NCBI GenBank assembly: GCA_028278465.1
Contig: JANQEF010000123.1
Location: 1 to 8,686, forward strand
Direction of reading: 5' to 3'
DNA from: Dehalococcoidia bacterium
Lineage (GTDB): Bacteria > Chloroflexota > Dehalococcoidia > Lucifugimonadales > Lucifugimonadaceae
DNA length: 8,686 nt
Shown: positions 1 to 6,400 of the stretch, in pieces
How positions within the stretch are numbered: the first letter of the stretch is position 1
How the letters are laid out: every line of letters starts with the position of its first letter
Program-made: the position numbers and the translations under genes
Notes under the pieces: model-generated
Told to the model about the DNA's origin: nothing
What the model saw: the letters and a program-made list of their open reading frames with translations, nothing else
Database searches by the model: none

Positions 1-1
1 G

Positions 2-1144
2 ACGAAGACAGGCGCTGCGAATGCGTGGGCGCCGCTTTCAGGCGATGAGCTGCGGGACATGGTGTTCATCCCTACAGGCAGCGCTTCTCCCGATTTCTAC
101 GGCGGCGAAAGGCTCGGGGAGAACCTCTTTTCGAGCTCTGTCGTGGCGCTTCGGGCGTCGTCCGGCGAGTACATCTGGCACTTCCAGGTGGTCCACCACG
201 ACATCTTCGACTACGACGTGGCGGCGCAGCCTTCGCTCGTAACGGTCAACCATGATGGCATGCAGATAGACGCGGTGGCGGTTGCGACCAAGATGGGACA
301 CATCTTCGTGCTGAACCGCGACACGGGCGAGCCTCTGTTCCCGGTGGAGGAACGGCCGGTGCCGGCGAGCGATGTGCCGGGTGAGGTGGCGTGGCCGACG
401 CAGCCGTTCCCGGTACTGCCGCCCCCGCTGCTTGAGCCGGAGATTGGCGTTGAAGACGCATGGGGCACGTCGGCTGGCGCTGAGTCGAGCTGCCGCGTAG
501 CGCTGGACTCGGCTCGCAACGAGGGCATCTTCACGCCTCCGAGCTTTGAAGGATCGGTCTTCTTCCCGTGGTGGGGAGGCGGCGTGAACTGGGGCGGCGC
601 CAGCTACGACCCCGAACGGAACGTGCTGGTGACGGCGGTGAAGCGGCTGCCGGCGGTGATGAAGCTGGTGCCTCGCAAGTCGGAGACCGAGGGCAGCATG
701 CTGGGCACGCCGTACACCAACAGCGGCGGCGTGCTGTACGGCACGAACGGGCTACCGTGTATCGCGCCTCCGTGGGGGATTCTCGTCGGCGTGAACCTGG
801 ACTCGGGCGAGATCGAGTGGCGCGTGCCGCTGGGCGAGATGCCGCCGGGCACGGTGTTCCCGTCACAGGAGCTGCTGGGCACGATGTTCTGGGGCGGGCC
901 GATCACGACGGCGGGCGGACTGGTGTTCGCGGCGGGCTCGCTGGACGGGCACCTGAGGGCGTTCGATGTGGAGACGGGTGAGGAGCTGTGGAAGGCGAAG
1001 CTGCCGGCGGGCGGCCAGGCGACGCCGATGAGCTACGAGTTTGATGGGAAGCAGTACGTGGTGATCGCCGCCGGGGGTCACGGCAGCCTGGGCAATGAAC
1101 AGGGCGACTACTTCGTGGCGTTCGCCCTGCCGGATGGGGAGTGA
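2..1144 (+). CDS. PQQ-dependent dehydrogenase (glucose/quinate type), C-terminal part, cut by window start
   Basis: The open frame runs in from the left edge (380 residues visible) and stops at TGA 1142-1144. The family oxidises sugars or cyclic polyols with pyrroloquinoline quinone in a periplasmic beta-propeller and passes electrons to quinones or cytochromes. Visible family signatures are GAANAWAPLS at the very start, PTGSASPDFYGG just after it, HHDIFDYD at nt 194-217 (the acidic region around the family's catalytic aspartate, as I recall it), FTPPSFEGSVFFP and GVNWGGASYDP in the middle, and a last propeller blade (AFDVETGEELW, then ATPMSYEFDGKQYVVIAAGG). The ATG at 59 is internal: conserved sequence continues in frame upstream of it, so it is not the start. 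The N-terminus is missing, so a signal peptide or membrane anchor cannot be judged. Substrate is unknown; glucose, quinate/shikimate and other polyol enzymes share these motifs. The next gene converges on it from the opposite strand. Confidence 0.9.
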   Translation, partial: TKTGAANAWAPLSGDELRDMVFIPTGSASPDFYGGERLGENLFSSSVVALRASSGEYIWHFQVVHHDIFDYDVAAQPSLVTVNHDGMQIDAVAVATKMGHIFVLNRDTGEPLFPVEERPVPASDVPGEVAWPTQPFPVLPPPLLEPEIGVEDAWGTSAGAESSCRVALDSARNEGIFTPPSFEGSVFFPWWGGGVNWGGASYDPERNVLVTAVKRLPAVMKLVPRKSETEGSMLGTPYTNSGGVLYGTNGLPCIAPPWGILVGVNLDSGEIEWRVPLGEMPPGTVFPSQELLGTMFWGGPITTAGGLVFAAGSLDGHLRAFDVETGEELWKAKLPAGGQATPMSYEFDGKQYVVIAAGGHGSLGNEQGDYFVAFALPDGE

Positions 1145-1161
1145 GGAGTGGACTACGCCCG

Positions 1162-1176
1162 CTCCCACGTTGGGAG
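1162..1176. repeat. Short hairpin, stem CTCCCA/TGGGAG
   Basis: A six-base-pair perfect stem with loop CGT sits 18 bases after the dehydrogenase stop codon. No T-run follows, so it is not a standard intrinsic terminator. The arms match the core of the larger GGGAGGG hairpins elsewhere in the window, so it looks like a shortened member of that family that could still slow polymerase or protect the 3' end of the mRNA. Confidence 0.5.
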
Positions 1177-1356
1177 GGAGAACTCCGTCGTCCCGAGTCA
1201 GAACGAGGGACCCGGTGGGCGGGGCGACCCATCTGAAGTAGCCTCTGGATCAGCGGTTAGCAGTCACGGTGCCGGCGGAGAGTGAGCTTGACAGTAATCG
1301 GGCCCCATCCAACCACGGGTCCTTCGCTGCCGCTCAGGACGAATGTGTCCGAGGCT

Positions 1357-1402
1357 TTTCTGCTCTCGGCGGGAGAAAGCGCGAGGTGAGGACGAAGCGG
1401 CC
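1357..1402 (+). repeat. Degenerate copy of the 88-bp module (left half)
   Basis: The core GCGGGAGAAAGCGCGAGG, followed by TGAGGACGAAGCGG, lines up with AGCGGGAGAAGGCGCAGG plus ATGAGGGAGAAGTGG of the two good copies (4835-4922 and 6530-6617) but has several substitutions, and the left arm of its hairpin is broken. The 72-bp module follows directly, as it follows within about a dozen bases at 4934. This suggests the two modules travelled together and this copy has decayed. Confidence 0.55.
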
Positions 1403-1472
1403 ACCCTTCGACAGGCTCAGGATGGCGAGACCACCGACCCTCCCTCTAACTCCCTCCCAAGCTGGGAGGGAG
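1401..1472 (+). repeat. 72-bp dispersed module, copy 1, ending in a 10-bp hairpin
   Basis: The module starts with CCACCCTTCGACAGGCTCAG, has a variable spacer, then a pyrimidine-rich leader (CCCTCCCTCTAACTCCCTCC) and a perfect hairpin: arms 1450-1459 and 1463-1472, loop AGC. By my hand alignment, copy 2 (4934-5005) has the same length and differs at about eight positions, five of them in the 8-base spacer. The hairpin lies 16 bases beyond the end of the response-regulator gene and could act as a 3' mRNA barrier for that operon, although no T-run accompanies it on either strand. Confidence 0.8.
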
Positions 1473-1488
1473 AACGGCCGACTCTCCT

Positions 1489-2202
1489 CTACTCCAAAAA
1501 CAACCTGTAGCCTACTCCTGGTTCGGTCAGGATGCGGCGGGGGCGTGACGGGTCGTTCTCCAGCTTGCGGCGCAGCTGCTTCACGAACGTCCGCAGATAT
1601 TCCGTCTCCGCGCCATACTCAGGGCCCCACACCTCCTGCAGCAGGTGCCGGTGGGTCAGCACCTTGCCGGCGTCTACCGCCAGCGTTCGCAGCAGGTCGA
1701 ATTCCGTCCTCGTCAACCGCACCTCCTCGTCATCCTTGTAGACAAGCCGGGCCGCCAGGTCGATCTTGAAATCGGTGGCGTCCACCACCGGGTCAGACTG
1801 GTTGTCAGGCGCCGAGAGCCGCTCCGCACGTCTTATCGCCGCCCGCAGTCGCGCCGCCAGTTCCTCTGTGCCAAACGGCTTCGTCACATAGTCGTCAGCG
1901 CCAAGGTCCAGCGCCCGCACCTTCTCCCGCTCCTGGTCCGTTGCGGACAGGATGATCACCGGGTCGGTGTACCACTCGCGCAGTCGCTCCAGCGCCTCGA
2001 AGCCGCCGATGCCGGGCATCGAAATGTCCAGCACTACCGCGGCCGGCTGGTGCAGCGGCGCTTTTTCGAGCGCCTCCTCGCCAGTCGCCGCCAGCTCGAC
2101 GCTGAAGCCCTGCTGCGACATGTGGGCCGCTACAAGCCGCCTGATCTTAGGGTCGTCGTCCACCACCAGTACGGTCGGGCTGTCGCTCGTGTTCGATTGC
2201 AT
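1489..2202 (-). CDS. OmpR/KdpE-type winged-helix response regulator
   Basis: This 237-residue protein has an N-terminal receiver domain (about 9-125) and a C-terminal OmpR-type DNA-binding winged helix (about 137-235). The receiver carries the acidic pair in VVDDDP (15-17), the phospho-acceptor Asp59 in LDISMPG, the switch Ser86 in ILSAT and Lys108 in TKPFG. The C-terminal run VWGPEYG, YLRTFVKQLRRKLE and LTEPGVGYRL is typical of KdpE-like regulators. The ATG at 2202 is preceded by GGAGAG (2212-2217 on the complement) with a 9-base spacer. The gene lies 23 bases downstream of the histidine kinase gene, so the two are almost certainly co-transcribed and cognate. No kdpFABC genes are in view, so potassium control is not supported here; KdpE-like regulators have many other targets. 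Confidence 0.93.
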   Translation of the reverse strand: MQSNTSDSPTVLVVDDDPKIRRLVAAHMSQQGFSVELAATGEEALEKAPLHQPAAVVLDISMPGIGGFEALERLREWYTDPVIILSATDQEREKVRALDLGADDYVTKPFGTEELAARLRAAIRRAERLSAPDNQSDPVVDATDFKIDLAARLVYKDDEEVRLTRTEFDLLRTLAVDAGKVLTHRHLLQEVWGPEYGAETEYLRTFVKQLRRKLENDPSRPRRILTEPGVGYRLFLE

Positions 2203-2211
2203 GACGGAAAT

Positions 2212-2217
2212 CTCTCC
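2212..2217 (-). promoter_or_regulatory. Ribosome binding site of the response regulator
   Basis: GGAGAG on the minus strand lies in the 23-base gap after the kinase stop, 9 bases before the ATG at 2202. The regulator therefore has its own Shine-Dalgarno and need not rely on coupling to kinase translation. Confidence 0.7.
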
Positions 2218-2225
2218 GGTCTATA

Positions 2226-3899
2226 TCACTGGGTGTCGGCGCCGGTGTCGAGCGGGAGCGTGAACCAGAACACCGACCCGTGGCCGTTCGAGTCGACGCC
2301 GATCTGGCCCGAGTGCGCGTTGACGATCGATCTGCAGATCGCGAGACCGAGGCCTGATCCCTGCCTGCCGTTGGATCCTTTCAATCGGGCGAAACGGTCG
2401 AAGATGGCGGCCTGCTGCTCAGTCGGGATGCCGGGGCCGCGGTCGTCTACCTCGACCCGCACCTCGTCCCTGCCGGGCACCCGCCGTGCAGTGATGCCGA
2501 TGCGTTCGTCCGAGTATTTGAGGGCGTTCGAGACAAGGTTGTCCAGCACCCGGCCGATCTGGCCAGGGTCGGCGTAGATGTTCGGCAGGTCTGGTGGCAC
2601 GTTGCTGTGGATGTCGCGGTTGATAGCGTCGCGGACCCGGCTCATGCGGGCCAGCGAGTCCTGCGTGATGTCCGCGAGGTGGCAGACCTCGAACTCGAAC
2701 ACGTCGCCGCCGGCCTCGATGCGCGTCATGTCCAGCAGGTTGGACACCAGCTCCGTGAGGTAGTCGACCTCGTCGTCGATCGGCTCCAGGAAGCTCACGG
2801 CGCCGTCGGTGTCGGAGCGAGTTGCGGCGGTGAGCGCGGCGGCGGCCATGCCCTTGATCGTCGCCAACGGCGTCCGCAGGTCGTGCGTGATCATCGACAG
2901 GAAGTCGTCCTTCGCCTGCTCAAGCTCCTTGAGCCTCGTCACATCGACGAAGACGCAGACGGCCGAATCGAGCTCGCCGTACGAGTCGAAGACCGGCGCA
3001 GCGCTGACGAGCACCGGGAGACGCTCGCCATCGGGCCTGATGAACAGCACTTCGAGCGGGCCTGCCGGGACGCCTTCGCTGAGCGCGATATGCATCGGGA
3101 TCTCATCGACCTGCATCGGCGTGCCGTCGGTGCGGTGGTACAGGCGCGCGAAGGGATGGTCATCGCCAGGCGAGTGCTCGGAGAACTCGATGCCGGTGAT
3201 CCTGCTGGCTTCGCCGCTCACCTGCACGAAGTGGCCGTCTGCGGCGTCCTTGACGACGACGCCGGCAGCGGAGCCGTGGATGACGGCGGCCAGCCGCTGC
3301 TCTGCCGCCTCGGCCGAGGCGCGCAGGTTGTGCTCGTCCTCGTAGAGCCGGGCGTTGTCGAGCGCGATCCGGGCATAAGCCGCCAGCGCCACGATCTTCT
3401 GCCGGTCCTCTTCGCTAAACGAGCCCTGGCCGGGACGCTTCGCGACGTACAGGTTCGCCGTGCTGTCGCCGCCTGACGAGACGCAGACGCCGAGCAGCGC
3501 CTCCATCTCGGGATGGCCTGGCGGGAAGCCGGACGACTTCGAATGCTCGGACATCCTCTCGAGCATCAGCGGGCCGTCATTTTCGCCCAGCATGCCGAGC
3601 AGCCCGATGCCTTTCGGTGGCGCGCCGATGCTGTTCGCCTGCTCTTCTGTCAGGCCTGCGTAGAGCATGTCGAGAACGCGGCCATCCGAGTCGAGCACGG
3701 TCACTGCGCCGAAATCTGCGCCGACCATCTGGCGGGCGAGTTCGGGCAGCGTATGGAGCGCCGAGGAGACGGCGTAGCGTTTGTCTGACCGCGTGCCTTC
3801 GGCAGGCGCCGGTTCGGCGAGCGTGGACCGCATAAGTCGGGCGACCGGCGCGTCTTGCGCGGCCGAATCGGCTCCTGTGGCGGTCTTCTCGGAGGTCAT
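2226..3899 (-). CDS. Cytoplasmic sensor histidine kinase, GAF-PAS-HisKA-HATPase
   Basis: This 557-residue protein has no hydrophobic membrane segment, so it senses inside the cell. Domain order: GAF about 45-187 (GADFGAVTVLD; GFPPGHPEM at 124-132; FSEEDRQKIVALAAYARIALDNARLYE), PAS about 200-325, HisKA with H-box MITHDLRTPL (phospho-acceptor His339), and HATPase with N-box NLVSNALKYS (454-463), G1 DDRGPGIP (485-492), F-box FDRFARLKG and G2 GSGLGLAICRSI (514-525). All catalytic boxes are intact. The GAF domain resembles those of DosS/DevS-type sensors, while the kinase core and the partner regulator resemble KdpD/KdpE. KdpD's Usp and transmembrane parts are absent. No good Shine-Dalgarno precedes the ATG at 3899; an internal ATG at 3833 (residue 23) would keep all domains, so the exact start is uncertain. 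The gene is first in the operon and diverges from the CBS gene. Confidence 0.92.
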   Translation of the reverse strand: MTSEKTATGADSAAQDAPVARLMRSTLAEPAPAEGTRSDKRYAVSSALHTLPELARQMVGADFGAVTVLDSDGRVLDMLYAGLTEEQANSIGAPPKGIGLLGMLGENDGPLMLERMSEHSKSSGFPPGHPEMEALLGVCVSSGGDSTANLYVAKRPGQGSFSEEDRQKIVALAAYARIALDNARLYEDEHNLRASAEAAEQRLAAVIHGSAAGVVVKDAADGHFVQVSGEASRITGIEFSEHSPGDDHPFARLYHRTDGTPMQVDEIPMHIALSEGVPAGPLEVLFIRPDGERLPVLVSAAPVFDSYGELDSAVCVFVDVTRLKELEQAKDDFLSMITHDLRTPLATIKGMAAAALTAATRSDTDGAVSFLEPIDDEVDYLTELVSNLLDMTRIEAGGDVFEFEVCHLADITQDSLARMSRVRDAINRDIHSNVPPDLPNIYADPGQIGRVLDNLVSNALKYSDERIGITARRVPGRDEVRVEVDDRGPGIPTEQQAAIFDRFARLKGSNGRQGSGLGLAICRSIVNAHSGQIGVDSNGHGSVFWFTLPLDTGADTQ

Positions 3900-4035
3900 C
3901 TGGGAACGTTTCTCATGGTCCGCTGGCGGTCGGAGCGTGGCTGTTTCGAGTGAAATCTTACCGCTCGGGACGCCATCTCCAGACTATCGGACCGGACAGG
4001 CTCAGCGGACAGCGACGGTAGTAAGGGATGAGTGA

Positions 4036-4104
4036 GGATTCCGTGAGCCGGGCTGATTTCGCGGGCGCTCTCACGGATTCGTCACGCTCATGAACGCCGA
4101 AATC
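4036..4104. promoter_or_regulatory. Two interleaved inverted repeats, possible operator
   Basis: TCCGTGAG at 4040-4047 is the perfect reverse complement of CTCACGGA at 4070-4077, and the match extends to 10 of 11 when GATTCCGTGAG is compared with the reverse complement of CTCACGGATTC. A second pair, GATTTCG (4055-4061) and CGAAATC (4098-4104), overlaps it. GGATTC also recurs directly at 4036-4041 and 4075-4080. OmpR-family regulators often bind repeated half-sites near their own operon, so this is a candidate site for the adjacent regulator. Short matches like these can occur by chance. Confidence 0.35.
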
Positions 4105-4220
4105 GCGTGTCTGTCGAAGAGACTGCATGCTGTCGTTGACCGGACGCCGACTCCTCATCCCGTTCCTCTTATTTGCACCGGCCCGACGCCCACATCACCC
4201 GATCGCCCGATTGCTTTCCT

Positions 4221-4226
4221 GGGAGA
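4221..4226 (+). promoter_or_regulatory. Ribosome binding site that sets the CBS gene start
   Basis: GGGAGA lies 6 bases before the ATG at 4233. It favours that ATG over an in-frame TTG at 4173, which has no Shine-Dalgarno and would add 20 residues of proline-rich, non-domain sequence. Confidence 0.7.
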
Positions 4227-4232
4227 CCTGCC

Positions 4233-4721
4233 ATGCCAATCTACGCACTTGAAGCCACCGCCGGCGAAGTGATGTCGAGCCCGCCGATCGTGGTGGACGA
4301 GACGACGTCGCTGAAAGAAGCGGCCGGGTTGATGATCCACAATCGCATCGGCTGCCTGCCGGTCGTCGACGAACAGGGGAAGATGACCGGTGTCGTGACC
4401 GAGCGCACATTCCAGGTGCAGATCGCCGGCGTGAAGCCGAGTTCTGCGCTGAGCCCTGACCGCAGGGTGCTCGAAGAGCTGTACGTCGCCGGCCCGGACC
4501 ACCTCGGCGCGGTCCAGGAGGCGTTCGTCGGCAGCTACTCGAAGCCGGTGGCCGAGGCGATGCAGGAGTCGCCGCCGACGGTGGCGAAGGAGACACCGCT
4601 CTGGGAGGTGGCGGAGACGTTGCTGAAGCAGCACCTGAGCCACCTGATCGTGGTGCAGGATGGCAAGCCGATCGGCGTAATCGCCCGCCACGACCTGCTA
4701 CGCGCCTACGCGATGCAGTAG
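4233..4721 (+). CDS. Stand-alone two-CBS-domain protein
   Basis: A 162-residue soluble protein made almost entirely of a CBS pair: CBS1 about 8-65 (VMSSPPIVVDETTSLKEAAG, then RIGCLPVVDEQGKMTGVVTE) and CBS2 about 104-160 (AMQESPPTVAKETPLWEVAE, then HLSHLIVVQDGKPIGVIARH), each with the usual G-[VI]-[VI]-[TA]-x-x-D/R ending. Such pairs (Bateman modules) bind adenosine nucleotides and act as energy or second-messenger sensors, but stand-alone members rarely have a known partner. About 40 residues separate the two domains (IAGVKPSSALSPDRRVLEEL and onward), which may form the ligand-contacting linker. It is divergent from the kinase operon and sits 415 bases before the next gene, so it is probably a single-gene transcript. 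Confidence 0.88.
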   Translation: MPIYALEATAGEVMSSPPIVVDETTSLKEAAGLMIHNRIGCLPVVDEQGKMTGVVTERTFQVQIAGVKPSSALSPDRRVLEELYVAGPDHLGAVQEAFVGSYSKPVAEAMQESPPTVAKETPLWEVAETLLKQHLSHLIVVQDGKPIGVIARHDLLRAYAMQ

Positions 4722-4752
4722 GGGGGTGTTTGGTAGAGGCGGGAAAAAAACG

Positions 4753-4834
4753 GCGCCCGGTCTCGTTCCTGCCGGGACGTTCTGCCACCCCTTCCCTTCG
4801 GCTTCGTTCAGGGCGAGCTTTCTCAGGATGGCGG
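4753..4834 (+). repeat. Approximately 80-bp module, copy 1 (CTTCGGCTTCG...CTCAGGATGGCGG)
   Basis: It begins GCGCCCGGTCTCG, carries CCCTTCGGCTTCGTTCAGGG and ends TCTCAGGATGGCGG. It aligns with 6317-6395, which begins GCGCCCGGTCCCG, carries CCCTTCGGCTTCGCTCAGGG and ends GCTCAGGATGGCGG. The lengths are 82 and 79 bases. The ending matches the CTCAGGATGGCG segment of the 72-bp module, so the two module types share a piece. Confidence 0.75.
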
Positions 4835-4922
4835 TTTTCCTTCTCCCAGCGGGAGAAGGCGCAGGATGAGGGAGAAGTGGTCACAGATTGACCAGTCAGA
4901 TCTCTCGCTGATGCTCGGGATG
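4835..4922 (+). repeat. 88-bp module, copy 1, with 9-bp hairpin
   Basis: By hand alignment this matches 6530-6617 without gaps, with about nine differences in 88 bases. It opens with a perfect hairpin (CCTTCTCCC 4839-4847, loop AGC, GGGAGAAGG 4851-4859) and ends with a GTCAGATCTCTCG...GGGATG segment whose reverse-complement relative appears at 6677-6706. Confidence 0.8.
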
Positions 4923-4933
4923 GCAATCGAGCG

Positions 4934-5005
4934 CCACCCTTCGACGGGCTCAGGATGGCGTCGCTAACGACCCTCCCTCTAACTCCCTCCCGAGCCGGGA
5001 GGGAG
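4934..5005 (+). repeat. 72-bp dispersed module, copy 2
   Basis: Same length as copy 1 (1401-1472). The terminal hairpin has arms 4983-4992 and 4996-5005 with loop AGC. The loop-closing pair is G-C here and A-T in copy 1, a paired compensatory change that keeps the ten-base-pair stem intact. Confidence 0.8.
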
Positions 5006-5125
5006 GAACCGCTGCCGGTCCCGCCTCGCCGGTGTATTCTTCCGCTCTCTGGTTCGGCGGCCTGCCCATCGCTGTCGGCAGACTCGTCGCTGCGACTAGC
5101 TCACCCCACCGGCTGCCACCCCAAC

Positions 5126-5130
5126 GGAGA
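5126..5130 (+). promoter_or_regulatory. Ribosome binding site that sets the PanE-like start
   Basis: GGAGA lies 6 bases before the ATG at 5137. This start places the Rossmann motif GAGAIGG at residues 11-17, as expected. The longer frame from 5032 would add 35 residues with no family similarity. Confidence 0.75.
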
Positions 5131-5136
5131 CAAGAA

Positions 5137-6237
5137 ATGCGAATCGAAGGAAGGATCGCCGTCATGGGCGCCGGCGCCATTGGCGGGGCCATCGCCGCCT
5201 ACCTGGCCCGCGACGGCTACGAGATCACGGTGATCGATCCGTGGGCGGACCACATCGACGCCATCAGATCCGACGGACTCAAGCTGACCGATGTGAAGGA
5301 CTCGTTCAGCGTCGATGTCGAGGCGCTGCACCTGAGCGACCTCGGCGCGCAGGACAGGCAGTTCGACACGGTGTTCCTGTCCGTCAAGTCGTACGACACG
5401 AAGTGGGCTGCCACGTTCATCGAGCGGTTTCTTCCGCCGACCGGCGCGGTCTATCCGGCGCAGAACGGCATGAACGATGAGCCGGTGGCAGAGGTCGTGG
5501 GCTTCCACCGGACGGTTGGCTGTGTGCCGACGATCAGCGCCGCAATGTACGACCCTGGCCACGTGATCCGAACCGACCCGATGCAGGGGTTGGGGTTTCA
5601 CGTGGGCGAGCTGAACGGCGCCATCACGCCTCGGGCGCAGGCGGTGGCCGACGCTCTGAGCGTGATTGGGCCCGCTGACGCCACTTCGAACATCTGGGGC
5701 AGCCGGTGGAGCAAGCTGATCGCCAACGCAACCGGGAACGCGCCGTCAGGGCTAGTCGGGCCACACCCGGAGAAGATGTCGGCGGACCAACAGGAGCTGC
5801 TCGCCATGCTGCGGGTGGCGATCACGGCCGAGACGCTACGGGTCGGCACGTCACTCGGCTTTGTGTTCGAGCCCCTGTTCGGCCCGCTTGGCGGCGTGCC
5901 GCAGGCCGATTTCATCGAAGCGACGACTGCGGCGCAGTACCAGCATGTGAAGGCGAAGGTTGACGCCGTACCGTCGAACGGCGCGCTGGGGCTGACCGAA
6001 GAGCAGGTGCGACGGCTCGGCGCTCCGGGCCGCGCGTCGCTGCTGCAGGATGTGATCAAGGGTCGGCGGACGGAGGCGAACTACCTGAACGGATACGTGG
6101 TTGAAAAGGGCCGGCTGGCGGGTGTCGATACGCCTGTGAACGCCGCCGTGACGGATGTGATGAACCGGGTCGAGCGTGGCGAGCTTGAGCCGAGCCCGGA
6201 CAACGTGGACCTGCTGCGGGAGAGACTGCCGGGTTAA
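5137..6237 (+). CDS. Ketopantoate reductase family (PanE/ApbA-like) oxidoreductase
   Basis: A 366-residue cytoplasmic enzyme. The N-terminal Rossmann fold starts IAVMGAGAIGGAIAAYLA (GAGAIGG at 11-17), with the strand VFLSVKSYDT at 79-88 and the PAQNGMN segment at 107-113. The C-terminal helical domain carries WSKLIANATGN (191-201), where Lys193 matches the family's catalytic lysine and Asn197 a substrate-binding position, and SLLQDVIKGRRTEANYLNGY (301-320), with Ser301 and Glu313 at positions equivalent to the conserved Ser and Glu. PanE reduces 2-dehydropantoate to pantoate with NADPH on the way to coenzyme A. Here the protein is about 60 residues longer than E. coli PanE (about 303), with an extended helical region around 235-285 (VFEPLFGPLGGVPQADFIEA onward). 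It may act on another 2-keto acid. No pantothenate genes adjoin it, so I leave the symbol empty. The stop is TAA at 6235-6237. Confidence 0.85.
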   Translation: MRIEGRIAVMGAGAIGGAIAAYLARDGYEITVIDPWADHIDAIRSDGLKLTDVKDSFSVDVEALHLSDLGAQDRQFDTVFLSVKSYDTKWAATFIERFLPPTGAVYPAQNGMNDEPVAEVVGFHRTVGCVPTISAAMYDPGHVIRTDPMQGLGFHVGELNGAITPRAQAVADALSVIGPADATSNIWGSRWSKLIANATGNAPSGLVGPHPEKMSADQQELLAMLRVAITAETLRVGTSLGFVFEPLFGPLGGVPQADFIEATTAAQYQHVKAKVDAVPSNGALGLTEEQVRRLGAPGRASLLQDVIKGRRTEANYLNGYVVEKGRLAGVDTPVNAAVTDVMNRVERGELEPSPDNVDLLRERLPG

Positions 6238-6316
6238 GGGAGTTCGGAATGCCAGATCGCTCCGTCGCCGCTAGTTGTGTCCAGGACGACTGAATCTAGT
6301 AGGGGCGCCGCTTGCT

Positions 6317-6395
6317 GCGCCCGGTCCCGATGCAATCGGGACATCAGCCACCCTCCCTTCGGCTTCGCTCAGGGCAGGCTAGCTCAGGATGGCGG
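6317..6395 (+). repeat. Approximately 80-bp module, copy 2
   Basis: Counterpart of 4753-4834. This copy keeps a clean inner hairpin, GTCCCGAT (6324-6331), loop GCA, ATCGGGAC (6335-6342), where copy 1 has a degenerate GTCTCG...CGGGAC pair. Just upstream, AGGGGCGCCGCTTGCTGCGC (6301-6320) is also palindrome-like. The module begins about 80 bases after the PanE-like stop. Confidence 0.75.
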
Positions 6396-6400
6396 ACTTC

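Larger units (their letters stand above)
1145..1488. other. Non-coding convergent gap with decayed and intact repeat modules
   Basis: This 344-base stretch separates the 3' ends of the PQQ dehydrogenase (plus) and the response regulator (minus). I see no convincing gene. A small hairpin lies right after the first stop (1162-1176). A degenerate CCTTCG..GCTCAGGA motif is at 1321-1339, a degraded relative of the 88-bp module at about 1357-1402, and an intact 72-bp module at 1401-1472. The frame open from 1269 to 1769 runs across these repeats and into the regulator gene, and is not credible as a protein. Confidence 0.8.
3900..4232. promoter_or_regulatory. Divergent intergenic region between kinase operon and CBS gene
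   Basis: This 333-base gap must hold the promoters of the kinase operon (leftward) and the CBS-domain gene (rightward). It holds no gene I can support and none of the dispersed GGGAGGG or CTCAGGATGGCG modules seen in the other three gaps. No strong -35/-10 pair stands out. Weak elements are GATAGT on the complement of 3983-3988 (possible -10 of the kinase operon) and TTGACC at 4136-4141 without a well-spaced -10. Inverted repeats lie at 4040-4104. Confidence 0.6.
4722..5136. other. Non-coding gap built mainly of repeat modules
   Basis: This gap of 415 bases lies between two genes on the same strand. It contains, in order, an approximately 80-bp module (4753-4834), an 88-bp module (4835-4922) and a 72-bp module (4934-5005), nearly end to end. 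The last 130 bases (5006-5136) are unique-looking and should hold the promoter of the PanE-like gene. TATTCT at 5035-5040 could be a -10, without a recognisable -35. An in-frame ATG at 5032 exists but is not the likely start. Confidence 0.75.

Noticed and set aside
1450..1472. Classical intrinsic terminator at the GGGAGGG hairpins
   Set aside because: No T-run follows any of these stems on the relevant strand, and identical stems sit well inside non-coding gaps away from stop codons. A weak 3' role is possible but not a standard terminator.
1269..1769. Plus-strand open frame spanning the repeat region
   Set aside because: It is made of repeat sequence and antisense of the regulator gene; its composition follows the palindromes.
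1645..2577. Long plus-strand open frame of 310 codons
   Set aside because: It lies opposite the response regulator and kinase 3' end, crosses both genes, and has the arginine-rich composition typical of antisense frames in GC-rich DNA. The minus-strand genes have clear domain motifs.
2607..3476. Plus-strand open frame of 289 codons
   Set aside because: It is entirely antisense to the histidine kinase, with no recognisable motif and no ribosome site.
1489..3899. True KdpD/KdpE potassium sensor pair
   Set aside because: The kinase lacks the KdpD Usp and four-helix membrane regions, and no kdpFABC is adjacent, so only the resemblance of the regulator and kinase core is claimed.
4173..4232. Longer CBS protein starting at a TTG at 4173
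   Set aside because: There is no Shine-Dalgarno there; the ATG at 4233 has GGGAGA at 6-base spacing, and the CBS domain begins just after it.
5032..5136. Longer PanE-like protein starting at 5032
   Set aside because: The added 35 residues have no family similarity, while the ATG at 5137 has a good ribosome site and puts GAGAIGG at residue 11.
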